The notes beneath the pieces are model-generated. The model saw nothing but the letters and a program-made list of their open reading frames with translations, had not been told where the DNA came from and searched no databases. 34,963 nt of DNA from AWTP1-13 sp035714005 (GTDB taxonomy: Bacteria; Pseudomonadota; Alphaproteobacteria; Rhizobiales; Hyphomicrobiaceae): contig DASTMQ010000523.1 in NCBI GenBank assembly GCA_035714005.1, positions 1-34,963 on the forward strand, in the 5' to 3' direction. Shown piece by piece: positions 1 to 8,149 of this stretch (within the stretch, counting starts at the first letter, position 1; every line of letters starts with the position of its first letter). A program made the translations under genes and the position numbers.

Positions 1-1826
1 TCGCGCTTGCCGACCACGAGCAGCACGGGCACCTTGGCCAACGAGTGCTCGCGCACCTTGTAGTTGATCTTCTCGTTGCGCAGGTCGGCCTCAGCGCGCA
101 GGCCAGCCTTGGTCAGTGCTGCCAGCACCTCCTCGGCATAGGCGTCCGCCTCCGAAACGATGGTCAACACCTTCACCTGCACCGGCGCCAGCCACAGCGG
201 CAGATGACCGGCGGTATTTTCGAGCAGGATGCCGGCGAAGCGCTCCATCGAGCCGAAGATGGCCCGATGGATCATCACCGGCGTTTTCTTTTCTCCGTCG
301 GCGTCGATGTAGAAGGCGCCAAACCGGCCCGGCAAGTTAAAGTCGACCTGGGTCGTGCCACACTGCCAGTCGCGACCGATGGCGTCGCGCAGCACATATT
401 CAAATTTGGGTCCATAGAAGGCACCCTCGCCCGGGTTGATGCCGGTTTTGATGGTCCCGCCCGACTGTCGCGCGATCTGGTCCAACACCTCGGACATATC
501 CGCCTCAGCCTGGTCCCAAAGCGCATCGGCGCCGACGCGCTTTTCCGGCCGGGTCGAAAGTTTGACCACGACCTCATCGAAGCCAAAGTCACGATAAATC
601 GACAGGATCAGGTCGTTGATCTTCAGGCACTCTTCGGCCAGCTGGGCGTGCCTGCAGAAGATGTGTGCATCGTCCTGGGTGAAGCCGCGCACGCGCATTA
701 GCCCATGCAGCGCGCCGGACGGCTCGTAGCGGTGCACGATGCCGAACTCGGCGACGCGGTAGGGTAGTTCCCGATAGGAGCGCAAGCCATGCTTGAAGAT
801 CTGGATGTGACCGGGGCAATTCATCGGCTTGATGGCGAACTCGCGCTCGTCCTCGGTCACGGTTGTGAACATGTTTTCGCGAAAGGTCTGCCAATGCCCG
901 GAGGTCTCCCACAAGGACTTGTCGAGCAGCTGCGGCCCGTTCACCTCGCGATAGCCGACGGCGTTTTGGCGGCGGCGGATGTAGTTGATTAGGCCCTGGA
1001 AGAGCTGCCAGCCTTTGGGATGCCAGAAGACGACGCCGGGGCCCTCTTCCTGGAAGTGGAAAAGGTCCATTTCGCGCCCAAGCTTACGATGGTCGCGTTT
1101 CTCCGCCTCGGCGATCTGGGCCAAGTAGGCCGCAAGCTCCTGATCGGTGGCCCAGGCGGTGCCATAAACGCGCTGCAGCCGCTGCCCTTGGGCGTCCCCG
1201 CGCCAGTAGGAGCCGGCGAAATGGGTAAGCTTGAAGGCGCTGCCGATCTGGCCCGTTGAGGTCATGTGCGGGCCCCGGCAGAGGTCAAGCCACTCCCCCT
1301 GCTTGTAGATCTTGATCTCCTCCCCCGCCGGGATCGCATCGATCAATTCAACTTTGAAGAGCTCCCCCTTGTTGCGAAAGAAGGCCTTGGCTGCATCGCG
1401 GCTCCAGAACTCCTTGCTGAAGGGTGCATTGCGGGCAATGATCTCCCGCATCTTGGCCTCGATTTTCGCCAGATCGTCGGGGTGAAAAGGCTCTTGTTTG
1501 GCAAAGTCATAGAAGAAGCCGTTCTCGATCACGGGGCCGATCGTGACCTGGGTGCCGGGCCAAAGCGCCTGCACCGCCTCGGCCATGACGTGGGCGGCGT
1601 CGTGTCGGATCAGTTCGAGGGCCTCGGGATCCGTGCGGGTGAGGATCTTCACCTTGGCGCTGGCCTTGATCGGATCGGCAAGGTCGACGAGCCGGCCGTC
1701 CAGCAGCATCGCCACCGCGCGCTTGCCGAGCGACTTGGATATGCCCTCGGCCAGCGCCTTGCCGGTGATGCCGGAGGGATAGGCGCGCGCGGCGCCATCG
1801 GGGAATGTCAAAGTGATGTCGCTCAT
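1..1826 (-). CDS. thrS: Threonyl-tRNA synthetase, 3' end missing
   Basis: This is a class II aminoacyl-tRNA synthetase that charges tRNA-Thr in the cytoplasm and edits mischarged Ser-tRNA-Thr. The minus-strand frame reads from ATG at 1826 to the window edge, about 608 codons, so roughly the last 30-40 residues of the anticodon-binding domain are outside the window. In order it shows an N-terminal TGS domain (about 1-60), the editing-domain HxxxH motif (HDAAH, residues 75-79), the LCRGPH segment, the MNCPGH active-site motif, and motif 2 (RYEPSGALHGLMRVRGFTQD). The reading frame is unbroken. The start is preceded by GAGAGGAAAGG on the coding strand, a good ribosome binding site. No T-box is visible upstream. 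The identification is secure. Confidence 0.97.
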   Translation of the reverse strand, partial: MSDITLTFPDGAARAYPSGITGKALAEGISKSLGKRAVAMLLDGRLVDLADPIKASAKVKILTRTDPEALELIRHDAAHVMAEAVQALWPGTQVTIGPVIENGFFYDFAKQEPFHPDDLAKIEAKMREIIARNAPFSKEFWSRDAAKAFFRNKGELFKVELIDAIPAGEEIKIYKQGEWLDLCRGPHMTSTGQIGSAFKLTHFAGSYWRGDAQGQRLQRVYGTAWATDQELAAYLAQIAEAEKRDHRKLGREMDLFHFQEEGPGVVFWHPKGWQLFQGLINYIRRRQNAVGYREVNGPQLLDKSLWETSGHWQTFRENMFTTVTEDEREFAIKPMNCPGHIQIFKHGLRSYRELPYRVAEFGIVHRYEPSGALHGLMRVRGFTQDDAHIFCRHAQLAEECLKINDLILSIYRDFGFDEVVVKLSTRPEKRVGADALWDQAEADMSEVLDQIARQSGGTIKTGINPGEGAFYGPKFEYVLRDAIGRDWQCGTTQVDFNLPGRFGAFYIDADGEKKTPVMIHRAIFGSMERFAGILLENTAGHLPLWLAPVQVKVLTIVSEADAYAEEVLAALTKAGLRAEADLRNEKINYKVREHSLAKVPVLLVVGKR

Positions 1827-2136
1827 CGCCCTTTCCTCTCACTCGCTGCATACCGCGCAGGTAAGGTGTCAGCCGCAGGGGACGGGAGCGGACGTCCCCG
1901 CGCGGGGTTCGCTTTTGCCGTCGCCCCTGCTTGCTGTCAAGGACACACCCGAAAGCCACACTTGTGCCCAACCTGTGCGTACAATTCGGCATTCGAAGCG
2001 CCGGGGACCCTGCGTTGCCTCGCGTTTCGCTTATGTTAGTTTCGTCCCATTGGGGGGTCGTGGACAGCTCAGGTCGTACCACACGCCGGGGACTACCGGG
2101 TTGGCCACTCGTTTGGTTGCGTAGGGGAGAGGTGAC
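1827..2136. other. Divergent intergenic region thrS / TAXI gene
   Basis: This 310-bp spacer separates two divergent genes, so it must hold promoters for both. I could not find a hexamer pair with convincing spacing on either strand. A GGGGAGAGG ribosome binding site lies just before the GTG at 2137. ORFs crossing the region on both strands are low-complexity shadows and are not supported as genes. Confidence 0.5.
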
Positions 2137-3315
2137 GTGCAAGCAATCCTTGGCCTATTGGCGCTGGCAGTGACCGCCCTGCTGGCCGTCCCGGTCGGCA
2201 GTTATGCCCAGCAGTTGCCGCAAGTGAAAGCGCCGCCGCCCGCCAAGCGGCCGGTGCTGGCGAGCCAGGCTCAGCATGTCGCCCTGACCGAGAAGCTCAA
2301 CCAGAACACGGTGACGATCATCTCGGGCAATCCGAACGGCACCTATCTTTACCTCGCCTACGACATGTCGGCTGTGCTCGACGACGGCAACGAGCTGCGC
2401 GTGCTGCCGGTGATCGGCAAGGGTGGCTACCAGAACGTGGTCGACGTGCTGCACTTGCGCGGGGTCGACCTGTGCATCACGCAGTCCAACATCATGAGCT
2501 ATCTGAAGAAGAGCGGCGAATTCGGATCCACCATCGACAATCGTCTTGCCTACATCGCCAAACTCTACAATGAGGAAATGCACGTGCTCGCCGGTCCCGG
2601 CATCAAGACGATCCAGGATCTCAACGGCAAGAAAGTCAACTTCAGCGACGTCGGCAGCGGTACGCAATTTTCCACGCGTCTAATTTTCGAACTGCTCAAC
2701 ATCAAGGCCGAGGAGGTCAATGTCGGCCAGGGCGACGGCTATCAGATGGTGAAATCCGGCGAGATCGCGGCCACCATTCTAATCGCCGGCAAGCCAACCG
2801 GCGCATTCGGGAAGTTCAAACTCGAGCCCGGCATGACGCTGCTGCCCGTACCGTATACGGAAGTTCTCGAGCAGGACTATTTCCCTGCCAAGCTGACATC
2901 GGACGACTACCCCAATCTCATTGCCAAAGGCAGCTCGGTCGACACGGTGGCGATCGGTGCCGTGCTCGCCTCCTATAATTGGGCGCGCGACACGGATCGC
3001 TATCGGCGCGTGGCGCAGTTCATCGACGCCTTTTTCGGCAAATTCACCGAATTCCAAAAGCCGGCACGCCATACGAAATGGCGCGAGGCCAACCTGCTTT
3101 CGAACCTGCGCGGTTGGAAGCGCTTTCCCGCCGCCGAGGAGTGGATCGCCAAAAACGGAGAAAAGCCGGCCGCGACGGCCGCCGCCACGGCGGCGCCGGC
3201 GATCGATCCGGCCATCATCAGGGCGCAGGCCGCCAAGGCGGCGCCCAACGACCAGGCCGAGCAGGAGCGCCTGTTTCGAGAGTTTATGGACTGGAGCAAG
3301 ACCCAGCGGCGCTAG
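2137..3315 (+). CDS. TAXI-family TRAP transporter solute-binding protein (orphan)
   Basis: This is a predicted periplasmic substrate receptor of the TAXI (TRAP-associated extracytoplasmic immunogenic) type, NMT1/THI5-like fold. The first ~24 residues form a signal peptide ending SYA-QQ. The mature part has the family pattern SGNPNGTYLYLAYD near residue 63, then GKGGYQNVVDVLHLRGVDLCITQSN and a DLNGKKVNFSDVGSGT segment that matches the ligand-binding lobes. After about residue 340 comes an Ala/Pro-rich linker and a charged helix. The GTG start is chosen because GGGGAGAGG sits at the right distance and the signal peptide begins there. No TRAP membrane subunits (DctQ/DctM or a fused QM) are next to it. 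The next gene follows after 51 bp and is probably co-transcribed. The ligand is unknown. Confidence 0.85.
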   Translation: MQAILGLLALAVTALLAVPVGSYAQQLPQVKAPPPAKRPVLASQAQHVALTEKLNQNTVTIISGNPNGTYLYLAYDMSAVLDDGNELRVLPVIGKGGYQNVVDVLHLRGVDLCITQSNIMSYLKKSGEFGSTIDNRLAYIAKLYNEEMHVLAGPGIKTIQDLNGKKVNFSDVGSGTQFSTRLIFELLNIKAEEVNVGQGDGYQMVKSGEIAATILIAGKPTGAFGKFKLEPGMTLLPVPYTEVLEQDYFPAKLTSDDYPNLIAKGSSVDTVAIGAVLASYNWARDTDRYRRVAQFIDAFFGKFTEFQKPARHTKWREANLLSNLRGWKRFPAAEEWIAKNGEKPAATAAATAAPAIDPAIIRAQAAKAAPNDQAEQERLFREFMDWSKTQRR

Positions 3316-3366
3316 CGAAGGCGGTGCCAAGGTAACAGGGGCGCGAGCTGGGGGAGTTCGACGCAA

Positions 3367-4245
3367 GTGACCGCATCGGCGAATAATCCCATCTGCGGCC
3401 TCGGGTATAGCCGAGGCTGCCTCAGCCGCCTTGCACGCGGGCTGGCCGCCGCCGTCCTCTTCGCCAGCCTCAGCGGCGGCGGGCCCGCCTTGAGCCAGCG
3501 GGCCATCACGATCAAGGCGCCGCCGGTCGTGGTCGCCGAAGCGGCCGGACAGGTGCCGTTTCCGATCCAGATCGAACCCGCCGATGCCATTCCGCGCAAC
3601 AGCTTCGTGCGCCTGCGCGGCCTGCCGCCCATGGCCGCGCTTTCCGAGGGCTATGTGATCGGCGCGGGCTCCTGGGCCATTCCCATTTCGGCGCTGGCGG
3701 ATCTCAAAATCTCGCTGCCGGTTGCCGCCAGCGGGCGCGCGGACGTGACGATCCTATTGGTTGCCGTTGACGGCGCGGTGCTGGGCGAGACCAAGACCGC
3801 GCTGACGGTGGCAACCGCGCAGGCCGCCCCGCCGCCGCGAGAGCGCAGCGCCGGCCCCGCCGGGGGCGCGTCGATGTTGCGGGCCGGAGTGCCCGTCGAC
3901 CTCGCCCCGCCCCGCCAAGAAACGACCGCGGCCACGCCGCCCGTGGTCCCGCGCTCGGTACCCCAGGAGCGGGAACGGGTGATGCGGCTCCTGGTCAAGG
4001 GCAACGAGCAGTGGGAGGAGGGCAACGTCTCGGCGGCGCGCCTCTTTTATGAACGGGCGGCGGACGCGGGGCTCGCGGAAGGGGCCATGGCGCTAGCCGC
4101 CACCTTCGACGCGGCCGAACTTTCCCGTCTCAACGTGCGCGGCATCAAGCCCGACAACAAGCTTGCCCGTCAGTGGTATGAGCGCGCGCGCCAGCTCGGC
4201 GCGGGCGGCGCCGACGAGCGGCTGCGGCGACTGGGGGCCAATTGA
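3367..4245 (+). CDS. Secreted Sel1-like repeat protein of unknown function
   Basis: This 292-residue protein has a long n-region and a hydrophobic signal segment (about residues 25-42, ending ALSQ), so it is probably exported. The middle (45-150) looks like a beta-rich domain. A Pro/Ala/Arg-rich linker follows, and then residues 200-290 contain Sel1/TPR-like helices (GNEQWEEGNVSAARLFYERAAD, then a KLARQWYERARQLG repeat). Such repeats usually mediate protein contacts. The GTG start at 3367 has GGGGGA upstream. It is 51 bp from the TAXI receptor gene on the same strand, so the two probably act together; this is inference. The beta-rich domain was not recognised. Confidence 0.7.
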   Translation: MTASANNPICGLGYSRGCLSRLARGLAAAVLFASLSGGGPALSQRAITIKAPPVVVAEAAGQVPFPIQIEPADAIPRNSFVRLRGLPPMAALSEGYVIGAGSWAIPISALADLKISLPVAASGRADVTILLVAVDGAVLGETKTALTVATAQAAPPPRERSAGPAGGASMLRAGVPVDLAPPRQETTAATPPVVPRSVPQERERVMRLLVKGNEQWEEGNVSAARLFYERAADAGLAEGAMALAATFDAAELSRLNVRGIKPDNKLARQWYERARQLGAGGADERLRRLGAN

Positions 4246-4263
4246 GAGGCGGACGCCCGCGCC

Positions 4264-4596
4264 TCAGGTGCCGGCACGCGTTCCCCGCCAGCGCCCATAG
4301 CGCCAGGGTGCAAAGGGATGTCGCTCGGTGCCCAGCTCCGGCACCGGATCGAAGCCGTGGCTGCCCCAGGGGTGGCAACGGCACAGGCGCGAGGCCGCGA
4401 GCCACCCGCCGCGCCAGGCCCCGTTTAGTGCAATGGCCTCCAGCGCATATTCCGAACAGGTGGGCAGGTGGCGGCACTCGAGGCCGATCAGCGGCTTCAG
4501 CGTCCAACGGTAGAGATGAATGGGGGCCTTGGCCGCCTCGCGCGCCAGGCCCGCCAAGCCGGACGATGCCTTAGACGCTGGCATGCTGCGCTGCAC
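4264..4596 (-). CDS. yidD: Membrane protein insertion efficiency factor YidD
   Basis: YidD is a small membrane-associated protein that assists YidC-dependent insertion of inner-membrane proteins. The 110-residue product shows the family signature: an amphipathic N-terminal helix with LYRWTLKPLIG, then CRHLPTCSEYALEAI, and RLCRCHPWGSHGFDPVP. These conserved Cys, Pro and Gly residues are diagnostic. Its 5' end overlaps the 3' end of the IscU-like gene by 26 bp, which suggests translational coupling. Its usual neighbours rpmH, rnpA and yidC are not in the window. Its 3' end lies close to the end of the convergent Sel1-like gene. Confidence 0.93.
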   Translation of the reverse strand: MQRSMPASKASSGLAGLAREAAKAPIHLYRWTLKPLIGLECRHLPTCSEYALEAIALNGAWRGGWLAASRLCRCHPWGSHGFDPVPELGTERHPFAPWRYGRWRGTRAGT

Positions 4597-5032
4597 CCTC
4601 TGTTGCCTCGGCCTTGGCGAGCGCCGTTTCCACCGCGTCGAACACGAGCAGCGTCGAAGCGTGGCGCGCCTTGTAGTCCTTCACCGGTTGCAGCACCGCA
4701 AGGTCGGCCCAGCGCCCCGTTGGGGGCGGTCCGCTTTCCTTGAGCATCTTGCGCATGCTGCGCCCGACCTCGCGCAACTCCTGTGCCGTGCTGCCGATGA
4801 TATTTTGCGCCATCACGGCCGCGGCCGCCTGCCCGAGCAGGCACGCCTTCACGGTTTGGCCGAAGTCGGTGACACGGCTAGCGGTCAGCTTCAGATCGAC
4901 GCTGACGGTCGAGCCGCACAGCTTGGAGTGAGCGGTCGCGCTGGCATCGGGTGCCCCCAGCCGTTCCGACTTGGGCATGTTGGCGGCCAGCTCCAGAATG
5001 CGTGCGTTGTAGATTTCGTTGAGCTGCGTCAT
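4571..5032 (-). CDS. IscU/NifU-like Fe-S scaffold homologue lacking the third cysteine
   Basis: The 153-residue protein has the IscU/NifU-N fold pattern: KLCGSTV around Cys39, VKACLLGQAAAAV around Cys64, and a final RHASTLLVFDAV helix. In classical IscU three Cys and one Asp bind the nascent [2Fe-2S] cluster. Here Cys39 and Cys64 are present. The Asp two residues after the first Cys is Ser41, and the third Cys (in IscU directly after the conserved His) is Ala125, while His124 is kept. A standard scaffold role is therefore uncertain; sulfur or metal carriage, or a regulatory role, are alternatives. It is the upstream gene of a probable pair with yidD. No iscS or suf gene is visible nearby. Confidence 0.85.
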   Translation of the reverse strand: MTQLNEIYNARILELAANMPKSERLGAPDASATAHSKLCGSTVSVDLKLTASRVTDFGQTVKACLLGQAAAAVMAQNIIGSTAQELREVGRSMRKMLKESGPPPTGRWADLAVLQPVKDYKARHASTLLVFDAVETALAKAEATEGAAQHASV

Positions 5033-5073
5033 CAGGCCCGATCGCCTCGCCAGGTTCCAAGGGGCGGGGATTC

Positions 5074-5102
5074 TTGCCCCGACCAGCCTAAGGTACTATA
5101 TC
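5074..5102 (+). promoter_or_regulatory. Candidate sigma-70-type promoter for folE
   Basis: TTGCCC at 5074-5079 and TATATC at 5097-5102 are separated by exactly 17 bases, in the intergenic region between the IscU-like gene and folE. Transcription from here would leave a leader of about 175 bases before the folE ATG. This is a pattern match only. Confidence 0.35.
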
Positions 5103-5282
5103 CCACGCTGACCGACGTTTGCTGTCGCAAACCGCGACCGCGCGGCAGCTATGGAAATATCGCGTGCGCGCTCGTAGATTTCAACGGCGTCCCGGTCGCG
5201 GCCGCGCCTCGCGCTCCCACGGCGGCAACGGTCCTCGACTAGATTAGCATCCCTCGACTAGACCCCAAGAGCGGCAAGATCA

Positions 5283-5915
5283 ATGGACGATATCGTCGCC
5301 AAGAAGAAGCGCCCGACGGTCAGGCTGGAGCAAACGCGCCACCGCCCCACGCGCAGCGAGGCCGAGGCGGCCGTGCGCACCTTGATCGCCTGGGCGGGCG
5401 ATGACCCCGAGCGCGAGGGCCTCAAGGATACGCCAAGGCGCGTGACGGAGGCGTACGAGGAATATTTTTCAGGCTATCGACTCGATCCCACCGACGTGCT
5501 GGCGCGCCAATTCGACGAGACCGGCGGCTACGACGATTTGGTGATGCTGCGCGACATCCGTGTAGAGAGCCACTGCGAGCATCACCTGGCACCCTTTCTT
5601 GGCGTCGCCCACATCGCCTATCTGCCGAACGGGCGCATCGTTGGTATTTCCAAGATTGCGCGGGTGGTGGAAATCTTCGCCAAGCGTTTGCAGACGCAGG
5701 AGACCATGACGGCGCAGATCGCCGATGCGATCGAGCAGGCATTGCGCCCACGCGGGGTGGCAGTGCTGATTGAGGCTGAGCATCAGTGCATGTCAACACG
5801 CGGCGTGCGCCAGCCCGGGGTCAAGACCATCACCACCCGCTTCACGGGTGCGCTCGAGGCCGACGCCAGCTACCGCGATCGGTTCCTGCAGATGGTGCAC
5901 GCTGCCCGCCCGTGA
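5283..5915 (+). CDS. folE: GTP cyclohydrolase I (FolE type)
   Basis: This enzyme converts GTP to 7,8-dihydroneopterin triphosphate, the first step of tetrahydrofolate synthesis (and of queuosine precursor supply in bacteria). The 210-residue protein has the zinc ligands of type IA enzymes: Cys98 and His101 in SHCEHH, and Cys169 in EHQCMSTRGV. The catalytic core PFLGVAHIAYLPNGRIVGISK is also present. The positively charged N-terminus is variable in the family. The length is normal. The ATG at 5283 has only a weak ribosome binding site. hisI follows after 32 bp, so the two are likely an operon. Confidence 0.97.
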   Translation: MDDIVAKKKRPTVRLEQTRHRPTRSEAEAAVRTLIAWAGDDPEREGLKDTPRRVTEAYEEYFSGYRLDPTDVLARQFDETGGYDDLVMLRDIRVESHCEHHLAPFLGVAHIAYLPNGRIVGISKIARVVEIFAKRLQTQETMTAQIADAIEQALRPRGVAVLIEAEHQCMSTRGVRQPGVKTITTRFTGALEADASYRDRFLQMVHAARP

Positions 5916-5947
5916 GCCGGAGCGGCGCTTTTTTCGGAGATGCGCGC

Positions 5948-6373
5948 ATGGCTGTTATGCCAGCAATCGCCTTCGCACCGCGCGGCGGCACCGCCGAGGT
6001 CGAGCAGGGCCATCAGTTTCAACCCAAATTCGACGCCGACGGGCTGCTACCGGCGATTGTCAGCGATGCGGTATCCGGGGAAGTGTTGATGTTTGCCTGG
6101 ATGAATGCCGAAGCCTTGCGACTGACGCTCGCCACCGGCTTCGCCCACTTCTGGAGCCGTTCGCGCCGGGCGCTCTGGAAGAAGGGGGAGGAAAGCGGCA
6201 ATCTCCTCAGCGTCAAGGAGATGCGCACGGACTGCGACCAGGACGTGCTGTGGTTGCGCGTTGAGGTGGAAGGCGGCGGCGTGGCCTGCCACACGGGCAG
6301 CCGCTCCTGCTTTTACCGGATCCTGACGCCGCCGGCCGCAGCGTCCGACGAGATCGGACTGCGCCGCGCTTAA
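5948..6373 (+). CDS. hisI: Phosphoribosyl-AMP cyclohydrolase
   Basis: HisI opens the purine ring of N1-(5'-phosphoribosyl)-AMP in the third step of histidine synthesis. The 141-residue protein carries the Mg/Zn site: Asp95, Asp97 and Asp99 in DCDQD with Cys96, then Cys114 and Cys121 in ACHTGSRSCF. The MFAWMNAEAL and HFWSRSRRALWKKGEESGN segments are typical. It is the stand-alone form without a HisE domain. The ATG at 5948 is chosen because CGGAG lies about 8 bases upstream; a longer reading frame exists but has no matching homology. It directly follows folE. Confidence 0.96.
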   Translation: MAVMPAIAFAPRGGTAEVEQGHQFQPKFDADGLLPAIVSDAVSGEVLMFAWMNAEALRLTLATGFAHFWSRSRRALWKKGEESGNLLSVKEMRTDCDQDVLWLRVEVEGGGVACHTGSRSCFYRILTPPAAASDEIGLRRA

Positions 6374-6556
6374 GGCTTTTTTGCCTCTTTGCTGTTCGCT
6401 GCCGGCGGCAGGCGGCAATATCGGCCGGGAGCACCCGACGCAGGCAATCATTAACCCTGCGCGCGTAGGGCTCACTTAATTCCTGCCCGCTATCGTTGAC
6501 ATGCGGGGCAAGGGTCCCGAGGCTCGATCTGTGGCAGGCGCCGCAAGGGGACTCGC

Positions 6557-7507
6557 ATGAGCGACTGCAAAATCGGTTTGGCGCTGGGTGGCGGCTCGGC
6601 CCGCGGCTGGGCGCACATCGGGGTCCTGCGCGCCTTGCACCAAGCCGGCATCTATCCGGACATCGTCGCCGGCACATCGATCGGCGCCGTGGTCGGGGGC
6701 TGCTACGTCGCGGGCGAACTGGAGGCGCTCGAACAGTTCGCACGCGAGCTAACGCGGCGCCGGGTTTTGGGTTTTCTCGATTTCAATTTTTCGGGCTCCG
6801 GCCTCATTACCGGGCAGCGGCTTTGCGACGTGCTCGACGCGCGGCTGAAGGAGGCTCTGATCGAGGGACTGCCTCGGCGCTTTGTCGCCGTCGCCACCGA
6901 GATCGGCAGCGGGCATGAGGTGTGGCTATCGCGCGGCCGGCTGGTCGACGCGATGCGCGCCTCCTATGCGTTGCCTGGCATCTTCCGACCGGTGCGGATC
7001 GACGGCCGTTGGCTGTTCGACGGCGCGCTGGTGAACCCAATACCGGTCTCGGTTTGCCGCGCGCTCGGAGCCCGCTACGTGATCGCCGTCAACGTCAACT
7101 CGGATTCCTGCGGCCATGGAACCGTCGTGCCGCAGATGGAGATGCTGACCGCCACCGAAGAGGCGCCACTAGCGCCCGCCGAGGCACCCGCCTCCTACGG
7201 CGTCGGCAGCATGCGCAAGCTGTTGAAGCGGCAATTCTTCGGCCGCGGCGACGCCGGTCCCGGCATTTCGCGGGTGATGATGGAGGCCTTCAACATCGTG
7301 CAAGATCGCATTGCCCGCTCGCGGCTCGCCGGCGATCCACCCGACATCGTGATCTCGCCCAGACTGCCGCAGTTCGGCCTGTTCGACTTTCATCAGGCCG
7401 ATGCCTTGATCAGGGGCGGCATGCTCGCCGCGCAGCGCGAGCTGGAAGACATCGAGCGCGAGCTCGCGCTGCGCCGACCGCCGCGCGCGATGGCACGCTC
7501 CGCCTGA
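6557..7507 (+). CDS. Patatin-like phospholipase, RssA family
   Basis: This is a patatin-fold serine hydrolase, predicted to act on lipid or phospholipid acyl chains at the membrane. The oxyanion-hole motif LGGGSARGWAHIG begins at residue 9, the nucleophile elbow GTSIG is at 39-43 (Ser41), and the catalytic Asp is in DGALVNP (Asp155). The 316-residue length and the FRPVRIDGRWLFDGALVNPIPV segment match the bacterial RssA/YlbK group. There is no signal peptide, so it is probably cytoplasmic or peripheral. AAGGGGA precedes the ATG. It stands alone, with a 180-bp spacer after hisI and a convergent CBS gene downstream. Confidence 0.93.
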   Translation: MSDCKIGLALGGGSARGWAHIGVLRALHQAGIYPDIVAGTSIGAVVGGCYVAGELEALEQFARELTRRRVLGFLDFNFSGSGLITGQRLCDVLDARLKEALIEGLPRRFVAVATEIGSGHEVWLSRGRLVDAMRASYALPGIFRPVRIDGRWLFDGALVNPIPVSVCRALGARYVIAVNVNSDSCGHGTVVPQMEMLTATEEAPLAPAEAPASYGVGSMRKLLKRQFFGRGDAGPGISRVMMEAFNIVQDRIARSRLAGDPPDIVISPRLPQFGLFDFHQADALIRGGMLAAQRELEDIERELALRRPPRAMARSA

Positions 7508-7554
7508 ACGCCGCCGGCGTACCCCGCGCGCGGTGGTGGCGGCGGTTGCGCCGC

Positions 7555-7986
7555 TCAGCTGTGGGCGATGTAATCGCGCATGGCGGTGGCTTCCATCTCC
7601 ACTTCTGCCACGTGATGCTTGACCACATCGCCAATGGAAATGATGCCGACCAAGGCACCATCCGTCAGCACCGGCAAATGGCGAAAGCGGCGTGCCGTCA
7701 TCATCGCCATCAACTCATCCAAGGTGTCGGTTTCCTGGCAGGTGACGACGTCCTTGGTCATGGCCTCGGCGACGGAACTGGTCAGGCAATCGGGGCCATG
7801 CGCGGCCAAGGCGCGGATAATGTCGCGCTCGGAGATGATGCCGGCGACCTCGCCGTCAGGGCCCACTACCACGATGGCGCCGATGCGCTTGGCCGCCAGC
7901 TTGCTGGCAATCTCAAGCAAGGTCACGGCGGGGGCCGCCGTGGTCACGGCGCGACCCTTTTGCCGAAGAATGGCGGCAACGTTCAT
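7555..7986 (-). CDS. Tandem CBS-domain protein
   Basis: This 143-residue protein consists of two CBS domains and almost nothing else. The first covers about 5-65 (TLLEIASKLAAKRIGAIVVV ... GIISERDIIRALA) and the second about 75-135 (MTKDVVTCQETDTLDELMAMM ... GALVGIISIGDVV). CBS pairs bind adenosine nucleotides or S-adenosyl compounds and usually regulate partner proteins; this class of short stand-alone proteins is common in alphaproteobacteria. The partner cannot be read from context: the neighbours are a patatin (convergent) and a rhomboid protease (upstream on the same strand). Confidence 0.92.
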   Translation of the reverse strand: MNVAAILRQKGRAVTTAAPAVTLLEIASKLAAKRIGAIVVVGPDGEVAGIISERDIIRALAAHGPDCLTSSVAEAMTKDVVTCQETDTLDELMAMMTARRFRHLPVLTDGALVGIISIGDVVKHHVAEVEMEATAMRDYIAHS

Positions 7987-8149
7987 GGCAATGTCCTCCC
8001 ATTCGCTGCCACAGCGAGCAAACAGGTGCCACGAAGAGGTCCCCCGAACTAGCTTGCCGTCCTCCTGCGCCGCAATCTGTCGGCCTGCTGTGCGGTTTGC
8101 GCGAGCCTAGGAGGGATTGTGGGCAACTTCGTGAAGGCCCGCAAGACAC

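Noticed and set aside
1266..2039. 257-codon plus-strand frame opposite thrS
   Set aside because: It is antisense to the synthetase with all its motifs.
1827..2136. T-box or other riboswitch upstream of thrS
   Set aside because: No T-box core sequence or terminator/antiterminator pair is visible on the minus strand; T-boxes are also rare in this group.
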